Below, one piece after another: positions 40,825 through 49,574 of a stretch of 64,000 nucleotides of DNA. The notes beneath the pieces were generated by a model. That model saw only the letters and a list, made by a program, of their open reading frames with translations, did not search any database and was not told the DNA's origin. The DNA is from Streptomyces iconiensis. Its GTDB lineage: Bacteria > Actinomycetota > Actinomycetes > Streptomycetales > Streptomycetaceae. Every line of letters begins with the position of its first letter. Position 1 is the first letter of the stretch. The DNA lies in NCBI RefSeq assembly GCF_028657195.3, contig NZ_JANCPR020000002.1, forward strand, positions 1 through 64,000, written 5' to 3'. The position numbers were made by a program, and so were the translations under genes.

Positions 40825-43575
40825 ATGGCCGACGGGGAAGCAGGCTCCGGTGCGGGTGCGGAGGTCTCGGTCTTCCAGGCGCTGCAGGCGGACGACCCCG
40901 CACAGCTGGGCGACTACACCCTGGCGGCACGCCTCGGTGCGGGCGGCATGGGCACGGTCTACCTCTCCCACACCCTGGCCGGGCGGCCCGTCGCCATCAA
41001 AGCGATCCGCCCGGAACTGGCGGACGATCAGGACTTCCGGCGCCGCTTCCGCCACGAAGTCGCCGCCGCACGGCGGGTGCACGGCCTGTTCACCGCACCC
41101 GTCATCGACAGCGAAATCGACACCCCACCGCTCTGGCTCGCCACCGCCTTCGTCCAGGGCCCCACCCTCTCCGCAGCGGTCTCCCGGCACGGCACCCTGC
41201 CCGTGCCGTCCGTTCTCCTCCTGGCGGCAGGGGTGGCCGAAGCACTGCAAGCCGTGCACGGCGAGGGCATCGTCCACCGGGACCTGAAGGCGTCCAACGT
41301 GCTCCTGGCCTCCGACGGCCCGCGTGTCATCGATTTCGGCATCGCACGCGCCGCCGACGCCACAGCCCTCACCAACACCGGCGTCACCGTGGGCACGCCC
41401 CCCTTCATGTCCCCCGAACAGGCCCTGAACAAAGACATCGGCCCGGCAACCGACATCTTCTCCCTCGGCCAACTCGTCACCTACGCCGCCAAGGGCACAC
41501 CCGCCTTCGGCGAGGGCCAGACCCACGGCGTGCTCTTCCGCATCGTGTACGAGGAACCAGACCTGACCGGTGTACCCGAGACGCTGCTGCCTTTGCTGCA
41601 CCGCTGCCTGACCAAGGCCCCCACCGAGCGGCCCTCTCCCGCCGAGGTCATCGACCTGTGCCGCGCTGCCTCGGAAGACGGCATGCTGCGCCGTACCGGG
41701 AACTGGCTCCCCGAAGCGATCACCGCAGACATCACACAGCACCAGGACGTACCTTCACAGCGGCCTACAGGCCACCAGTTGACGGACATAGCGCAGACAG
41801 CTGAGCCCGCGCAGGCGGGAACGCCGGAATCGCCGACCCCATCGGGATCACCGGAGCCGCTGGGACCACCGGAAACTGCGGGGTCGCCGGCCGCACCGGA
41901 AACTGCGGGGTCGCCTGGGCCACCGGAGACTGCGGGGACGCCGGGCGCACCGGAAACTCTGGGACCGCTGGGATCACCGGAAACTCTGGGACCGCTGGGA
42001 TCACCGGAGTTGAACGGCGGCGCTGCGGCCGGAGACGAGGACGAAGCCGGGACCGGGACCGGGACCGGAGCAGGTGCCAGGGCCAGCACCGGGATCGGCC
42101 CTGACCTTGGCATTGAAGCCAGGGCCGAAGCCGGGGTGGATTACGGGACGGACGCGAACGCCGGGTCGGGGGAGCCCACTTCGGCCGCGCCCTCCGCACC
42201 GTCCAGCGGTCACTCCGAGGGCGACAGTGTGAGCCATCCACCCATGGAGGAGCCGCCACCGGACCCGCGGGAGAGCACCCCGCCGGCCCTGCCGGAGGAC
42301 AGGCCCCCGGGGCCCCCGGAACCCGGCTCTCCCATGTACCGCGCCGCATCAGCGCCTTCCGCACCGCACAACGCCGTCAGCACACACAGCTCCGGACAGC
42401 CGACCAGCAACGGCGAAACAGAGACACCCCGCGAAGGTATCGCCCAGGCCGCCGCCGGTAACAACGGCCGGACCCCTCCCGCCAACGCACCGGAACCGGC
42501 CCGGAAACCGATCCGCCGACGGGCCTTCCTCGCCATCGGCGCCACAGCCCTGGCGGGCGCAGGAGGAACAACTGCGGTCATTGCCCTGAGAGACAACTCC
42601 GGCGCCAAGAACCCTGAATCAGATGCCAAGAACCCTGAAAATGGCGCACCGAAGAAAATCGCCGTAAAGTCCACGACGTCCCTCACCGACCGCACGGGGC
42701 CCGTCTCGTCTGTGATGTTCAGTCGGGACAGTAAGACCCTGGCCATCGGCGGGGAAGAGGAAGTGATCTTCTGGGACATGGCAGCACGCGAGCACGCAGG
42801 GTCCCTCAACGGCCCCAAAGACGCTGTCGTGGCGTTCAGCCCGGACGGTAAAATGTTGGCCACCGGCGACGGCGATGGGACGGTGACCTTGTGGAATGCT
42901 CAAACGCGGAAGCGCGGAGAATCCTTCACCGATCACAGTACCGTCATCAGTTCTCTGGCGTTCAGCCCGGACAGTAAAATCCTGGCCACTGCCAGCGGCG
43001 ACGGGATAGCGCTCTTGCGGGACGTGGCAACAGGCGAGCCAATAAAACGCCTCACCGACCACAAAGGTGATATCAGTTCTGTGGCGTTCAGCCCGGACGG
43101 TAAAATGTTGGCCACCGGCAGCGCCGGCGATGAGACAGCGCTCCTGCGGGACATGGCAGCACGCGAGCCCGTAAAGCGCCTCGCCGATCACAAAGACTCT
43201 GTCTATTCTGTGGCGTTCAGCCCGGACAGTAAGACCCTGGCCACCGCCAGCGGCGACGGGACAGTGATCTTGTGGGATGTGGCAACACGCAAGCACCCGG
43301 CGCCCCTCAACAGCCACAAATACGCTGTCTATTCCGTGACGTTCAGTCCGGATGGTAAGACCCTGGCCAGCGGCACTGACGACGGGACAGTGCTCTTGTG
43401 GAACGTGGCAACACGCAAGCACACAGAGCCCCTCACCGGCCACGACGACGTTGTCCGATCCGTGGCGTTCAGCCAAGACGGTAAGACCCTGGCCAGCGGC
43501 AGTTCCGATGGGACAGTGCGCCTGTGGAAGGCGAGCGGAAACGCTCCCATTTCAGCGGCACGAATCGGCAAGTAG
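40825..43575 (+). CDS. Serine/threonine protein kinase fused to C-terminal WD40 repeats
   Basis: 916 residues from ATG 40825. Kinase domain about 29-290: glycine loop LGAGGMGTVY, Lys59 in VAIK, HRDLKASNVL (Asp153), DFG at 170-172 and GTPPFMSPEQ. Next a 240-residue low-complexity linker with ETAGSPG/ETLGPLG units, a single membrane helix (FLAIGATALAGAGGTTAVIAL after RRRR), and seven or so WD40 blades with the recurrent FSPDGKTLASG...DGTVxLW pattern. The kinase should face the cytoplasm and the propeller the outside. The WD40 part has AAA, TTG and GTA codons unlike the kinase half, and its blades are alike at DNA level, suggesting a recently expanded or acquired module. Confidence 0.92.
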   Translation: MADGEAGSGAGAEVSVFQALQADDPAQLGDYTLAARLGAGGMGTVYLSHTLAGRPVAIKAIRPELADDQDFRRRFRHEVAAARRVHGLFTAPVIDSEIDTPPLWLATAFVQGPTLSAAVSRHGTLPVPSVLLLAAGVAEALQAVHGEGIVHRDLKASNVLLASDGPRVIDFGIARAADATALTNTGVTVGTPPFMSPEQALNKDIGPATDIFSLGQLVTYAAKGTPAFGEGQTHGVLFRIVYEEPDLTGVPETLLPLLHRCLTKAPTERPSPAEVIDLCRAASEDGMLRRTGNWLPEAITADITQHQDVPSQRPTGHQLTDIAQTAEPAQAGTPESPTPSGSPEPLGPPETAGSPAAPETAGSPGPPETAGTPGAPETLGPLGSPETLGPLGSPELNGGAAAGDEDEAGTGTGTGAGARASTGIGPDLGIEARAEAGVDYGTDANAGSGEPTSAAPSAPSSGHSEGDSVSHPPMEEPPPDPRESTPPALPEDRPPGPPEPGSPMYRAASAPSAPHNAVSTHSSGQPTSNGETETPREGIAQAAAGNNGRTPPANAPEPARKPIRRRAFLAIGATALAGAGGTTAVIALRDNSGAKNPESDAKNPENGAPKKIAVKSTTSLTDRTGPVSSVMFSRDSKTLAIGGEEEVIFWDMAAREHAGSLNGPKDAVVAFSPDGKMLATGDGDGTVTLWNAQTRKRGESFTDHSTVISSLAFSPDSKILATASGDGIALLRDVATGEPIKRLTDHKGDISSVAFSPDGKMLATGSAGDETALLRDMAAREPVKRLADHKDSVYSVAFSPDSKTLATASGDGTVILWDVATRKHPAPLNSHKYAVYSVTFSPDGKTLASGTDDGTVLLWNVATRKHTEPLTGHDDVVRSVAFSQDGKTLASGSSDGTVRLWKASGNAPISAARIGK

Positions 43576-44179
43576 CCGGCAACGAATTTACGCACCTCGC
43601 CCCATGGGCCGCGCGCCTGCACGCGGCCTCGCGCCACGCGCGGTGGCCCCTTCCCCCGGAGGAGGGGCGCGGCGGGTGCGGCGCTCAGCGCGTCCGCGCG
43701 GGCAGGGCTGCCGTGGCCCGTGGCGGGATCAGTACTGGTGACCCGCACGGGGCCAATCCGTATGCTCATGGCGGTGGTTGAGAAAGCAACGAACTGGTGG
43801 AACGGGTCGCAGACGGCATTGGGACGGTTCTGAGACACCGGAAAACTAACGTGGCATTCGCAAACACCACGGCGGTGAGCCCGGTGGCCTCGCGGGGGAC
43901 GGGGGTGCCGGCCTCGCCGCCATGGGAGGGGGGCATGGCGGGGCGGCGTCGGCTTCGTGGGGATGTACGGCGGGGGCCGTACGGCCCGGCGTCGCCCCGG
44001 CGCGCATGGCCCCACCGCTCAGCGGACGCGTCGGCCGCCACCGGCTGACCGGCACGCCGCGCCAGGTCGGAGCGTCACGGGGCGCTTCCGGCCCGGCCTC
44101 GGCGTCCGGCGCCGCGTGCGCACAAGGCTGTCGGCAGCGGCACATAACAGGGCACGCCCGTACGGGTGTTGGGCCCGCG
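43576..44179. other. Intergenic region with second copy of the flanking repeat
   Basis: Contains copy B of the 43-bp element and, at 43750-43764, GGGCCAATCCGTATG, which matches the kinase start region GGGCCAATCGGTATG (40813-40827) at 14 of 15 positions. After its ATG (43762) a 23-codon frame MLMAVVEKATNWWNGSQTAL... ends at 43833. It may be the remnant of a duplicated 5' region. No other gene is supported. Confidence 0.5.
43658..43700. repeat. 43-bp direct repeat, copy B (right of kinase)
   Basis: Partner of 40254-40296, five mismatches in 43 positions. Confidence 0.75.
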
Positions 44180-44395
44180 TCAATGGCGGGCCCATGCCCA
44201 CCACTCCGCGGCCCGCAGCCCACGCAGCGCGGTCCGCTCCTGGTGCAGGTCCGGCCGGTGCTGCGGGCACTCGCACGGCGGGTACCGGTACGCGTCCTCA
44301 CGCGGCACGGTCGGATCCGGCTTCACCTTGACCACCCGCTCCGGCCCGAACTCCGCTTTCCCGTCCGGGCCGACCCTGCCGACGCGCAGCGTCAT
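44180..44395 (-). CDS. Small hypothetical protein
   Basis: 71 residues from ATG 44395, 4 bases after the stop of the upstream small gene. MTLRVGRVGPDGKAEFGPER, then REDAYRYPPCECPQHRPDLH with three Cys/His-like residues (CECPQH) that could bind a metal. I do not recognise a family. The compact spacing with the preceding gene and the codon bias support a real gene. Confidence 0.6.
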   Translation of the reverse strand: MTLRVGRVGPDGKAEFGPERVVKVKPDPTVPREDAYRYPPCECPQHRPDLHQERTALRGLRAAEWWAWARH

Positions 44396-44399
44396 CCGG

Positions 44400-44732
44400 C
44401 TAGCCACGGGACTGCCCCTTGAGCGCCTGCGCGAGGACCGCGCCATCGCCCGGCGGCACATCGACCAGGACCGTGGGACCCCGCCTGCGCACCCCGGCGG
44501 CGCCGCTGGACACGAGGGCAGCGCCGATGTTCTGACGTACCGTCACGCTCGCATCCAGGCCCAACGCGGCCAGCACCTCACACAGTTCCTCGGCCACAGC
44601 CTCAGCGACCAGACCGCGCGCGACCATCTTCCCGCTCACCCCGCCGCCCCCTGGCCCACGTGCGGGTCCAGCACTATGCCCGGCGAACTCGGTTGTGGGG
44701 GCGCCATGTTGGGTGTCTGATCCATCGCTCAA
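44400..44732 (-). CDS. Small hypothetical protein
   Basis: 110 residues from ATG 44732 with a good GAGAGGAG ribosome site. A Gly/Pro-rich start is followed by a folded-looking region (VARGLVAEAVAEELCEVLAA, DASVTVRQNIGAALVSS, GPTVLVDVPPG). Family unknown. It is divergent from the XRE regulator with a perfect 16-bp palindrome between them, so it is probably under that regulator's control together with 44180-44395. Confidence 0.65.
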   Translation of the reverse strand: MSDGSDTQHGAPTTEFAGHSAGPARGPGGGGVSGKMVARGLVAEAVAEELCEVLAALGLDASVTVRQNIGAALVSSGAAGVRRRGPTVLVDVPPGDGAVLAQALKGQSRG

Positions 44733-44741
44733 CTCCTCTCT

Positions 44742-44757
44742 GTAGCGGTACCGCTAC
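44742..44757. promoter_or_regulatory. Perfect 16-bp palindrome between divergent genes
   Basis: GTAGCGGTACCGCTAC is an uninterrupted palindrome 10 bases upstream of the start of the minus-strand small gene and 62 bases before the XRE gene. TAGACT (44778-44783) is a -10 candidate for the XRE gene. Operator role inferred. Confidence 0.65.
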
Positions 44758-44819
44758 CGGGAGCGTTCAGCGTGTCCTAGACTCAGAACCTCTTCAACGT
44801 TTCGGCGCCGGAGGGAACA

Positions 44820-45659
44820 TTGGTAAACCGCAGAGAGCTGAACCCGGATGCGGGTCCCGAAGCGGCGTTCGGCGCGCGTCTACGCAGGTTGAGAGAGACA
44901 CGCGGTTGGAAGCAGGACGAACTGGCTGCCCGGATGGGGTACACCGGCAGGCACGTCTCCAACGTGGAAACTGGCAACAAGTCTCCAACCCGTCGCTTCT
45001 CAACGGGTGCTGACGTTGCGTTCGGGCTGGCGGGAACGTCGAGTTCATTCGAGCGCGAATGGAGCGAGATCCGGAACGGCAGCTTGTTGGAGGGCTACCC
45101 GGAGTACCTGGGGTACGAGGCACGTGCGGCAGAGATCCGGCTGTACGAGGTGGGAGTTGTCCCCGGTCTTCTCCAGACATCCGAGTACGCAGCGACGCTC
45201 GAAGCGGACGCAGTACGGCGGGAAGCCATCGGCCCCGAGCAAGCCAACGAACGGGTCGAGCTGGTAGCGAAGCGGCAGGCAACACTCGCGCGGTCGCCCT
45301 CCCCTCTGATCAGCGCGGTACTTGACGAGGGGTGCATCCGCCGACCGATGGGTTCTGCCGCTGTCATGGATGCTCAGTTCGCGCGGTTGCTTGAGTTCGC
45401 CGCGCTGCCAAACACCGTGTTGCAGATTGCACCTTTCGCCATGGGCGAGCGCAGGCCGTTCAGCCTTCCCGTTACCGTGCTCACGATGCCGGACCGCTCG
45501 CTCATGTCGTACGCCGAATCCGCGCAGCGGGGGCATCTTGAGAGAGAAAGCACGCTCGTGCTGCCCATGCTGACCGCCTACCATCAGCTACAAGCCGAAG
45601 CGCTGTCGCAGGCAGCATCCACGGCCATGATTGAAGAGGTACGAAAGGGCACACCGTGA
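44820..45659 (+). CDS. XRE-family helix-turn-helix regulator with DUF5753 domain
   Basis: 279 residues from TTG 44820 after GGAGGG. HTH: FGARLRRLRETRGWKQDELAARMGY, GRHVSNVETGNKSPT. The rest is DUF5753 (EARAAEIRLYEVGVVPGLLQ, TSEYAATL, LPNTVLQIAPFAMGERRPFS). These regulators are made with a DUF397 protein, and the DUF397 GTG overlaps this stop (GTGA). In streptomycetes such pairs (BldB/WhiJ-like) affect development and antibiotic production. Confidence 0.92.
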   Translation: MVNRRELNPDAGPEAAFGARLRRLRETRGWKQDELAARMGYTGRHVSNVETGNKSPTRRFSTGADVAFGLAGTSSSFEREWSEIRNGSLLEGYPEYLGYEARAAEIRLYEVGVVPGLLQTSEYAATLEADAVRREAIGPEQANERVELVAKRQATLARSPSPLISAVLDEGCIRRPMGSAAVMDAQFARLLEFAALPNTVLQIAPFAMGERRPFSLPVTVLTMPDRSLMSYAESAQRGHLERESTLVLPMLTAYHQLQAEALSQAASTAMIEEVRKGTP

Positions 45660-45856
45660 CGACCGAATCCCTCCGCTGGTTCAAGTCCTCCTACAGCGGC
45701 AACGGCGGCCAGTGCATCGAGGTCGCCGCCAACCACGCCGCCTCACGCGGCGAGATCCCCGTCCGTGACTCCAAGAGCACCGACGGCCCCGTACTCACCT
45801 TCCGCACAGACGCGTTCGCCGCATTCATCGGCGGCGTACGCAACGGCTCCATCTGA
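45656..45856 (+). CDS. DUF397-family protein, first copy
   Basis: 66 residues from GTG 45656 overlapping the regulator stop. LRWFKSSYSGNGGQCIEVA and GEIPVRDSKSTDGPVLTF are the DUF397 signatures. The last 37 residues are identical to the second copy. Probable partner or antagonist of the XRE protein. Confidence 0.92.
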   Translation: MTTESLRWFKSSYSGNGGQCIEVAANHAASRGEIPVRDSKSTDGPVLTFRTDAFAAFIGGVRNGSI

Positions 45857-45868
45857 CCCCTCACGCGC

Positions 45869-45896
45869 TGAGCCCCCGGTACCCGTCGGGGGCTCA
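45869..45896 (+). terminator. Terminator hairpin after first DUF397 copy
   Basis: TGAGCCCCCG (45869-45878) pairs with CGGGGGCTCA (45887-45896), loop GTACCCGT. It is duplicated after the second copy. Confidence 0.8.
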
Positions 45897-45914
45897 CTGC
45901 CATCGGTGGCGCGC

Positions 45915-45971
45915 TTCTCCCAAGCGGCATCCGCGACCACGACCGAGCAGGCACGAAAGGGCAAACCGTGA
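45915..45971 (+). pseudogene. Relic of the 3' end of the XRE regulator gene
   Basis: The frame reads FSQAASATTTEQARKGKP and a stop, matching the regulator C-terminus LSQAASTAMIEEVRKGTP. It ends in the same GTGA overlap with the second DUF397 gene. This is the left-over from a 312-bp tandem duplication of regulator tail plus DUF397. Confidence 0.85.
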
Positions 45972-46168
45972 CGACCGAAACCCTCCGCTGGTTCAAGTCC
46001 TCCTACAGCGGCAACGGCGGCTCCTGCATCGAGTGGGCCCCGGCACAAGCGACCGCTACTGGCGAGATCCCCGTCCGTGACTCCAAGAGCACCGACGGCC
46101 CCGTACTCACCTTCCGCACAGACGCGTTCGCCGCATTCATCGGCGGCGTACGCAACGGCTCCATCTGA
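45968..46168 (+). CDS. DUF397-family protein, second copy
   Basis: 66 residues from GTG 45968. It differs from the first copy mainly in residues 19-30 (SCIEWAPAQATAT against QCIEVAANHAASR); the C-terminal half is identical. It arose by tandem duplication, so regulator pairing may be altered or redundant. Without a full regulator gene upstream it depends on read-through past the first hairpin or on a local promoter. Confidence 0.9.
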   Translation: MTTETLRWFKSSYSGNGGSCIEWAPAQATATGEIPVRDSKSTDGPVLTFRTDAFAAFIGGVRNGSI

Positions 46169-46180
46169 CCCCTCACACAC

Positions 46181-46208
46181 TGAGCCCCCGGCGTCTGCCG
46201 GGGGCTCA
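46181..46208. terminator. Terminator hairpin after second DUF397 copy
   Basis: TGAGCCCCCGGC and GCCGGGGGCTCA form a 12-bp stem with loop GTCT. The convergent epoxide hydrolase stop lies inside it, so it probably serves both directions. Confidence 0.85.
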
Positions 46209-47447
46209 CCGCTGGTCCCCGCGGTCGTGGAAGGTGCGGCGCAGGTCGCTGATCCAGGCGTCGGGGTTCTCCCAGGGGATGAAGTGGCCGCCGTGGTCAT
46301 GGGCGTTGACGTTCACGTGGTTGAACCAGGCGGCCAGCGGGCCGTTCTTGAACGCCTGGACGCGCTCGTCGGCGGTGTGGATGCCGGGCGGGTTCTCGTA
46401 CGTGACGAAGGTGAGGCCGACCGGGGCCTGCACGACCGGGGTGCGGTCGTGCGCCGGCACCCAGGGGTAGCGGTTGGCGTTGGCGTAGTAACGCATCGAT
46501 GTGGCGACAGAGTTGTTGACCCAGTAGATCGTGGCGTGGGTGAGCAGGTCGTCCTTGGTGAAGACGGACTCGATGTCACCGCCGTTGTCGCTCCAGGCGT
46601 TCCATCGCTCCAGCAGCCAGGCCAGCAGTCCGGCGGGTGAGTCGCTCAGCCCGTGGGCCAGGGTGGCGCCGTCGAGCATGTGCACGGCGAGGTGGGAAGC
46701 CAGGCGGTGGTCCAGCTCGATGATGCGGGCGCGGACCTCTGCGGGCTGGTCGTCGGTGAGCGGCCGGTTCCGGGCGAAGTCCCAGGCGCGGGGGCCGGAG
46801 AAGAAGTCGAGCGGCAGTCCGGAGCCGATGTGGATGCCGTACAGCTCGTCGGCGTACTTGTGGCCGAGCTGGCTGGAGACGATCCCGCCGATGTCGCAGC
46901 CCCCGGCGGCGTACTTCTCGTACCCCAGGGTCTCGGTCATCAGGGTGTGCCAGAGGTCGGCGACCTTCCAGAAGTTGACGTCCGGAAAGCCGGTGAGCGG
47001 GCCGGGGAAACCGAACCCTGGCAGGGACGGCACGATGATGTCGAACGCGTCGGCGGGGTCGGCGCCGAACGCCGCCGGGTCGGCGAGCTGATCGATCACC
47101 TTCGACCAGTGCCAGAACGTCCACGGCCAGCCGTGGGTGAGGATCAGCGGGATCGGGCGGGGGCCGCGGCCGGGCTTGTGCATGAAGTGCACCGGGACAC
47201 CGGCGACGCTGACCTGGTAGTGCTCGTAGGCGTTGATGGCGGCCTCGGCCTTGCGCCAGTCGTAGCCGTCCCGCCAGTAGGCGACCAGTTCACGGAGACA
47301 GCTGTCCGGTACGCCGTAGGACCAGTCCTCGTTCCCCTCGTCCAGCGGCGGACGGGTCGCTATGAGACGGGTGCGCAGGTCATCGAGGACCTCGTCGGAC
47401 ACATGGATCGGGGTGGGCTCCAGGGGCAAGCCGTGCGGGGTGGTCAT
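46206..47447 (-). CDS. Epoxide hydrolase (EHN-domain family)
   Basis: 413 residues from ATG 47447 after GAGAGGGAC. The N-terminal EHN domain (FKI-type lid: VLDDLRTRLIATRPPLDEGN, WRKAEAAINAYEHYQV) is followed by an alpha/beta hydrolase core with HGWPWTFWHW (oxyanion) and nucleophile Asp in AAGGCDIGG, then a C-terminal His in NAHDHGGHFIPWENP. The family matches juvenile-hormone/microsomal-type epoxide hydrolases. It hydrates epoxides to diols. No obvious partner nearby. Confidence 0.9.
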   Translation of the reverse strand: MTTPHGLPLEPTPIHVSDEVLDDLRTRLIATRPPLDEGNEDWSYGVPDSCLRELVAYWRDGYDWRKAEAAINAYEHYQVSVAGVPVHFMHKPGRGPRPIPLILTHGWPWTFWHWSKVIDQLADPAAFGADPADAFDIIVPSLPGFGFPGPLTGFPDVNFWKVADLWHTLMTETLGYEKYAAGGCDIGGIVSSQLGHKYADELYGIHIGSGLPLDFFSGPRAWDFARNRPLTDDQPAEVRARIIELDHRLASHLAVHMLDGATLAHGLSDSPAGLLAWLLERWNAWSDNGGDIESVFTKDDLLTHATIYWVNNSVATSMRYYANANRYPWVPAHDRTPVVQAPVGLTFVTYENPPGIHTADERVQAFKNGPLAAWFNHVNVNAHDHGGHFIPWENPDAWISDLRRTFHDRGDQR

Positions 47448-47721
47448 GGCGCGGTCCCTCTCGTTCTTCCGGATGGCGGGAAACGGTGTCGGCGCCCTGT
47501 GGGGCGGCTGGGCGGCGGGCCGGGCCGGCTGCGGGCCGGGCCATTTTACGGAGTGCGTGCAGCGACGCGGCGAGCGCCTGCGCGCGGTACGGGTCTCCTG
47601 GCCGGGCCAGCGCGGCCGGGGCGCAGGGCGCCGGGGCCGCCCCTCCCGGTTCACGCCGCCGCACCCGGCGACAGCTACAGTCCCCCGCGTATACGCACGA
47701 CGAGTGAGAGGTGCCCTGGTA

Positions 47722-48153
47722 ATGCGGGAGCTGGAGCAGGACGTACGGGAACGGCTGGAGGCGGCGCTCATCTGGTTCGTGGCGACGACGAATCCGGACG
47801 GGTCGCCTCATGTCAGCCCGATGTGGGTGGGCCTGGAGGGTGGGACCCCGTGGTTCAACACATCGGTCGGGCGGGTCAAGGAACGCAACCTGCGGAACGA
47901 TCCGCGCGTGTGCCTCTCCCACGCCGATGCGGCCAACCCCTTCGACCGCGTCCAGATCCACGGCCGCGTCACGCGCTTCGTCGAGGGCCCGGAGGCCGAA
48001 CGGGACATGGACAGGCTCGCGGACAAGTACCTGGGCACGCCGTACGAGTGGCTGCTGCCCGAGGAGCGGCGCGTCTCGGTGGTGATCGAGCCCGTACGCG
48101 TGCGCCGGGTCGTCGGCGTGGAACCGTTCGGCGCGCCGGCTAAGGGAGCCTGA
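47722..48153 (+). CDS. PPOX-class F420-dependent oxidoreductase
   Basis: 143 residues from ATG 47722. Split-barrel fold: LIWFVATTNPDGSPHVSPMWV, RNLRNDPRVCLSHADA, DRVQIHGRVTRFVEGPEAERD. It is close to the Rv1155-like group that binds F420 rather than FMN. The 3' end overlaps the convergent P450 gene by 14 bases. Confidence 0.85.
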   Translation: MRELEQDVRERLEAALIWFVATTNPDGSPHVSPMWVGLEGGTPWFNTSVGRVKERNLRNDPRVCLSHADAANPFDRVQIHGRVTRFVEGPEAERDMDRLADKYLGTPYEWLLPEERRVSVVIEPVRVRRVVGVEPFGAPAKGA

Positions 48154-49393
48154 CCCGCAGCATCGCGAGCCCGTGGAAGTGGTAATCGGGCAGGACCGGC
48201 GGCTCCTCCTCGAGGGCTGCGAGGGTGAGCGTGGGGAAACGGGTCAGCAGCGTGGTGAGCGCCAACCGGCCCTCAAGGCGCGTCAGATGGGCGCCCACGC
48301 ACGCGTGCGGCCCCGCGCCGAAGGCGAGATGGCCGCGCGGGGCCTCCCGGTCCGGGTCGAAGCGCGCGGGGTCCCGGATGTGTGCGGGGTCCCGGTTGGC
48401 CGCGCCGAGCAGCGGGAGGACATGTGCGCCCTGCGGCAGTGACGTACCGCCCAGCGTGGTCGCGCGCGTCGTCACCCGTACCAGTCCCCGGTGCGGGGAG
48501 GTGTGCCGCAGCCCCTCCTCCAGCACGCGGGGCGCGTAGTTCTGCGGGTCGCCCAGAGCGCGCTGCCACAGGGTGCGGTCGCGCAGCAGTTGGTAGGCGG
48601 CCGACGTGACCGCGTGGCACGTGGTCACGGTGCCGGCGACGAAGTGCACCAGCAGGTTGTTGAGTGCGTTCGCCGCCGACATCGGGCCTGCCTCGCCCTC
48701 GCCGTGCGCGTAGACGGCCGCCACGCTGTCGTGTCCCGGCGGCAGCGTGGCGTAGAACCCGGTCGCCCACTCCTCGTAGTCGCACAGCCGCCGCGCCGCT
48801 TCCCTTTTGACCTGCACGGGAATGCCCGGCGTGATGAGTGAGGCCATATCGCCCGCCCAGCCGGCGACCGCGAGCAGGTCGTCCTGCGGGATGCCGAGCG
48901 CTGCGCCCATGACGCGCTGTGCGAGCGGCTGTGCGTAGGCGCTCACGAGATCGACCTCGCCACGCCCGAGCCCCTCGTCCAGTTCGTCGGCCAACTCGCG
49001 TGCGAGGTCCTCGATCCGGGCCGCGAGCGGGTTGACGCGCGGCCCCGCGTACGCGCGCCGCACGGTGGCGCGCAGCGGCGCGTGCGCGGCACCGTCCGTG
49101 TCCACGACACCGGTCACCGGCTCCCGCAGGAACCCGGGCAGCAGCGCCGCGACCTCCTCGGGCACCGCGTCCTTGAGCGGCCCGCCCAGCGCATGGGCGG
49201 ACGCGTACGTCTCCGGGTCCTCCAGCACCTCGCGTACGTCCTGGTGGGTCAGCACCAGATACGCGCCGCCCATCCGCTCGCTGCGCACCACGCGCAGCCC
49301 CGCCGCGAGCAGCGCGTCCAGCTGGGCAACGGGGTCGCGCTCCCGGTCGGTGGGGTCGAAGTCCCCCTGTACGAGCGCCTCTTCGCTGGTCAA
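48140..49393 (-). CDS. Cytochrome P450
   Basis: 417 residues from ATG 49393. Heme loop FGAGPHACVGAHLTRLE, the ExxR helix in EEGLRHTSPHRGLVRV, and I-helix AGTVTTCH where the usual acid-Thr pair appears as T-T. It is a bacterial soluble P450 of tailoring or catabolic type, needing ferredoxin, which is not present nearby. It follows a TetR gene on the same strand by 181 bases. Confidence 0.93.
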   Translation of the reverse strand: MTSEEALVQGDFDPTDRERDPVAQLDALLAAGLRVVRSERMGGAYLVLTHQDVREVLEDPETYASAHALGGPLKDAVPEEVAALLPGFLREPVTGVVDTDGAAHAPLRATVRRAYAGPRVNPLAARIEDLARELADELDEGLGRGEVDLVSAYAQPLAQRVMGAALGIPQDDLLAVAGWAGDMASLITPGIPVQVKREAARRLCDYEEWATGFYATLPPGHDSVAAVYAHGEGEAGPMSAANALNNLLVHFVAGTVTTCHAVTSAAYQLLRDRTLWQRALGDPQNYAPRVLEEGLRHTSPHRGLVRVTTRATTLGGTSLPQGAHVLPLLGAANRDPAHIRDPARFDPDREAPRGHLAFGAGPHACVGAHLTRLEGRLALTTLLTRFPTLTLAALEEEPPVLPDYHFHGLAMLRVRLP

Positions 49394-49574
49394 TGCGGCC
49401 TCCGGGAAGACGGAACGGTGGCCCCATACGGTATTGCCGGCTCAGCCGCTACGGAAGGCGAACGCGCACGCGTACGCGGGGCGTGCCGCGTCCGGGGGCC
49501 GGGGGCCGGGGGACGTACCGCGTCGCCGGGCGGGGCTCCCCCCGGGGGACGGGCCTGGTGCTCGGGCGAGGCGG

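Noticed and set aside
43846..44301. Minus-strand frame of 151 codons downstream of the kinase
   Set aside because: Its composition is the Arg/Pro/Ala pattern of a shadow frame, and it overlaps the better-supported small gene at 44180-44395.
48140..49393. P450 as part of the left or right biosynthetic cluster
   Set aside because: It is more than 10 kb from either cluster edge, with its own TetR gene. No ferredoxin or cluster gene is adjacent.
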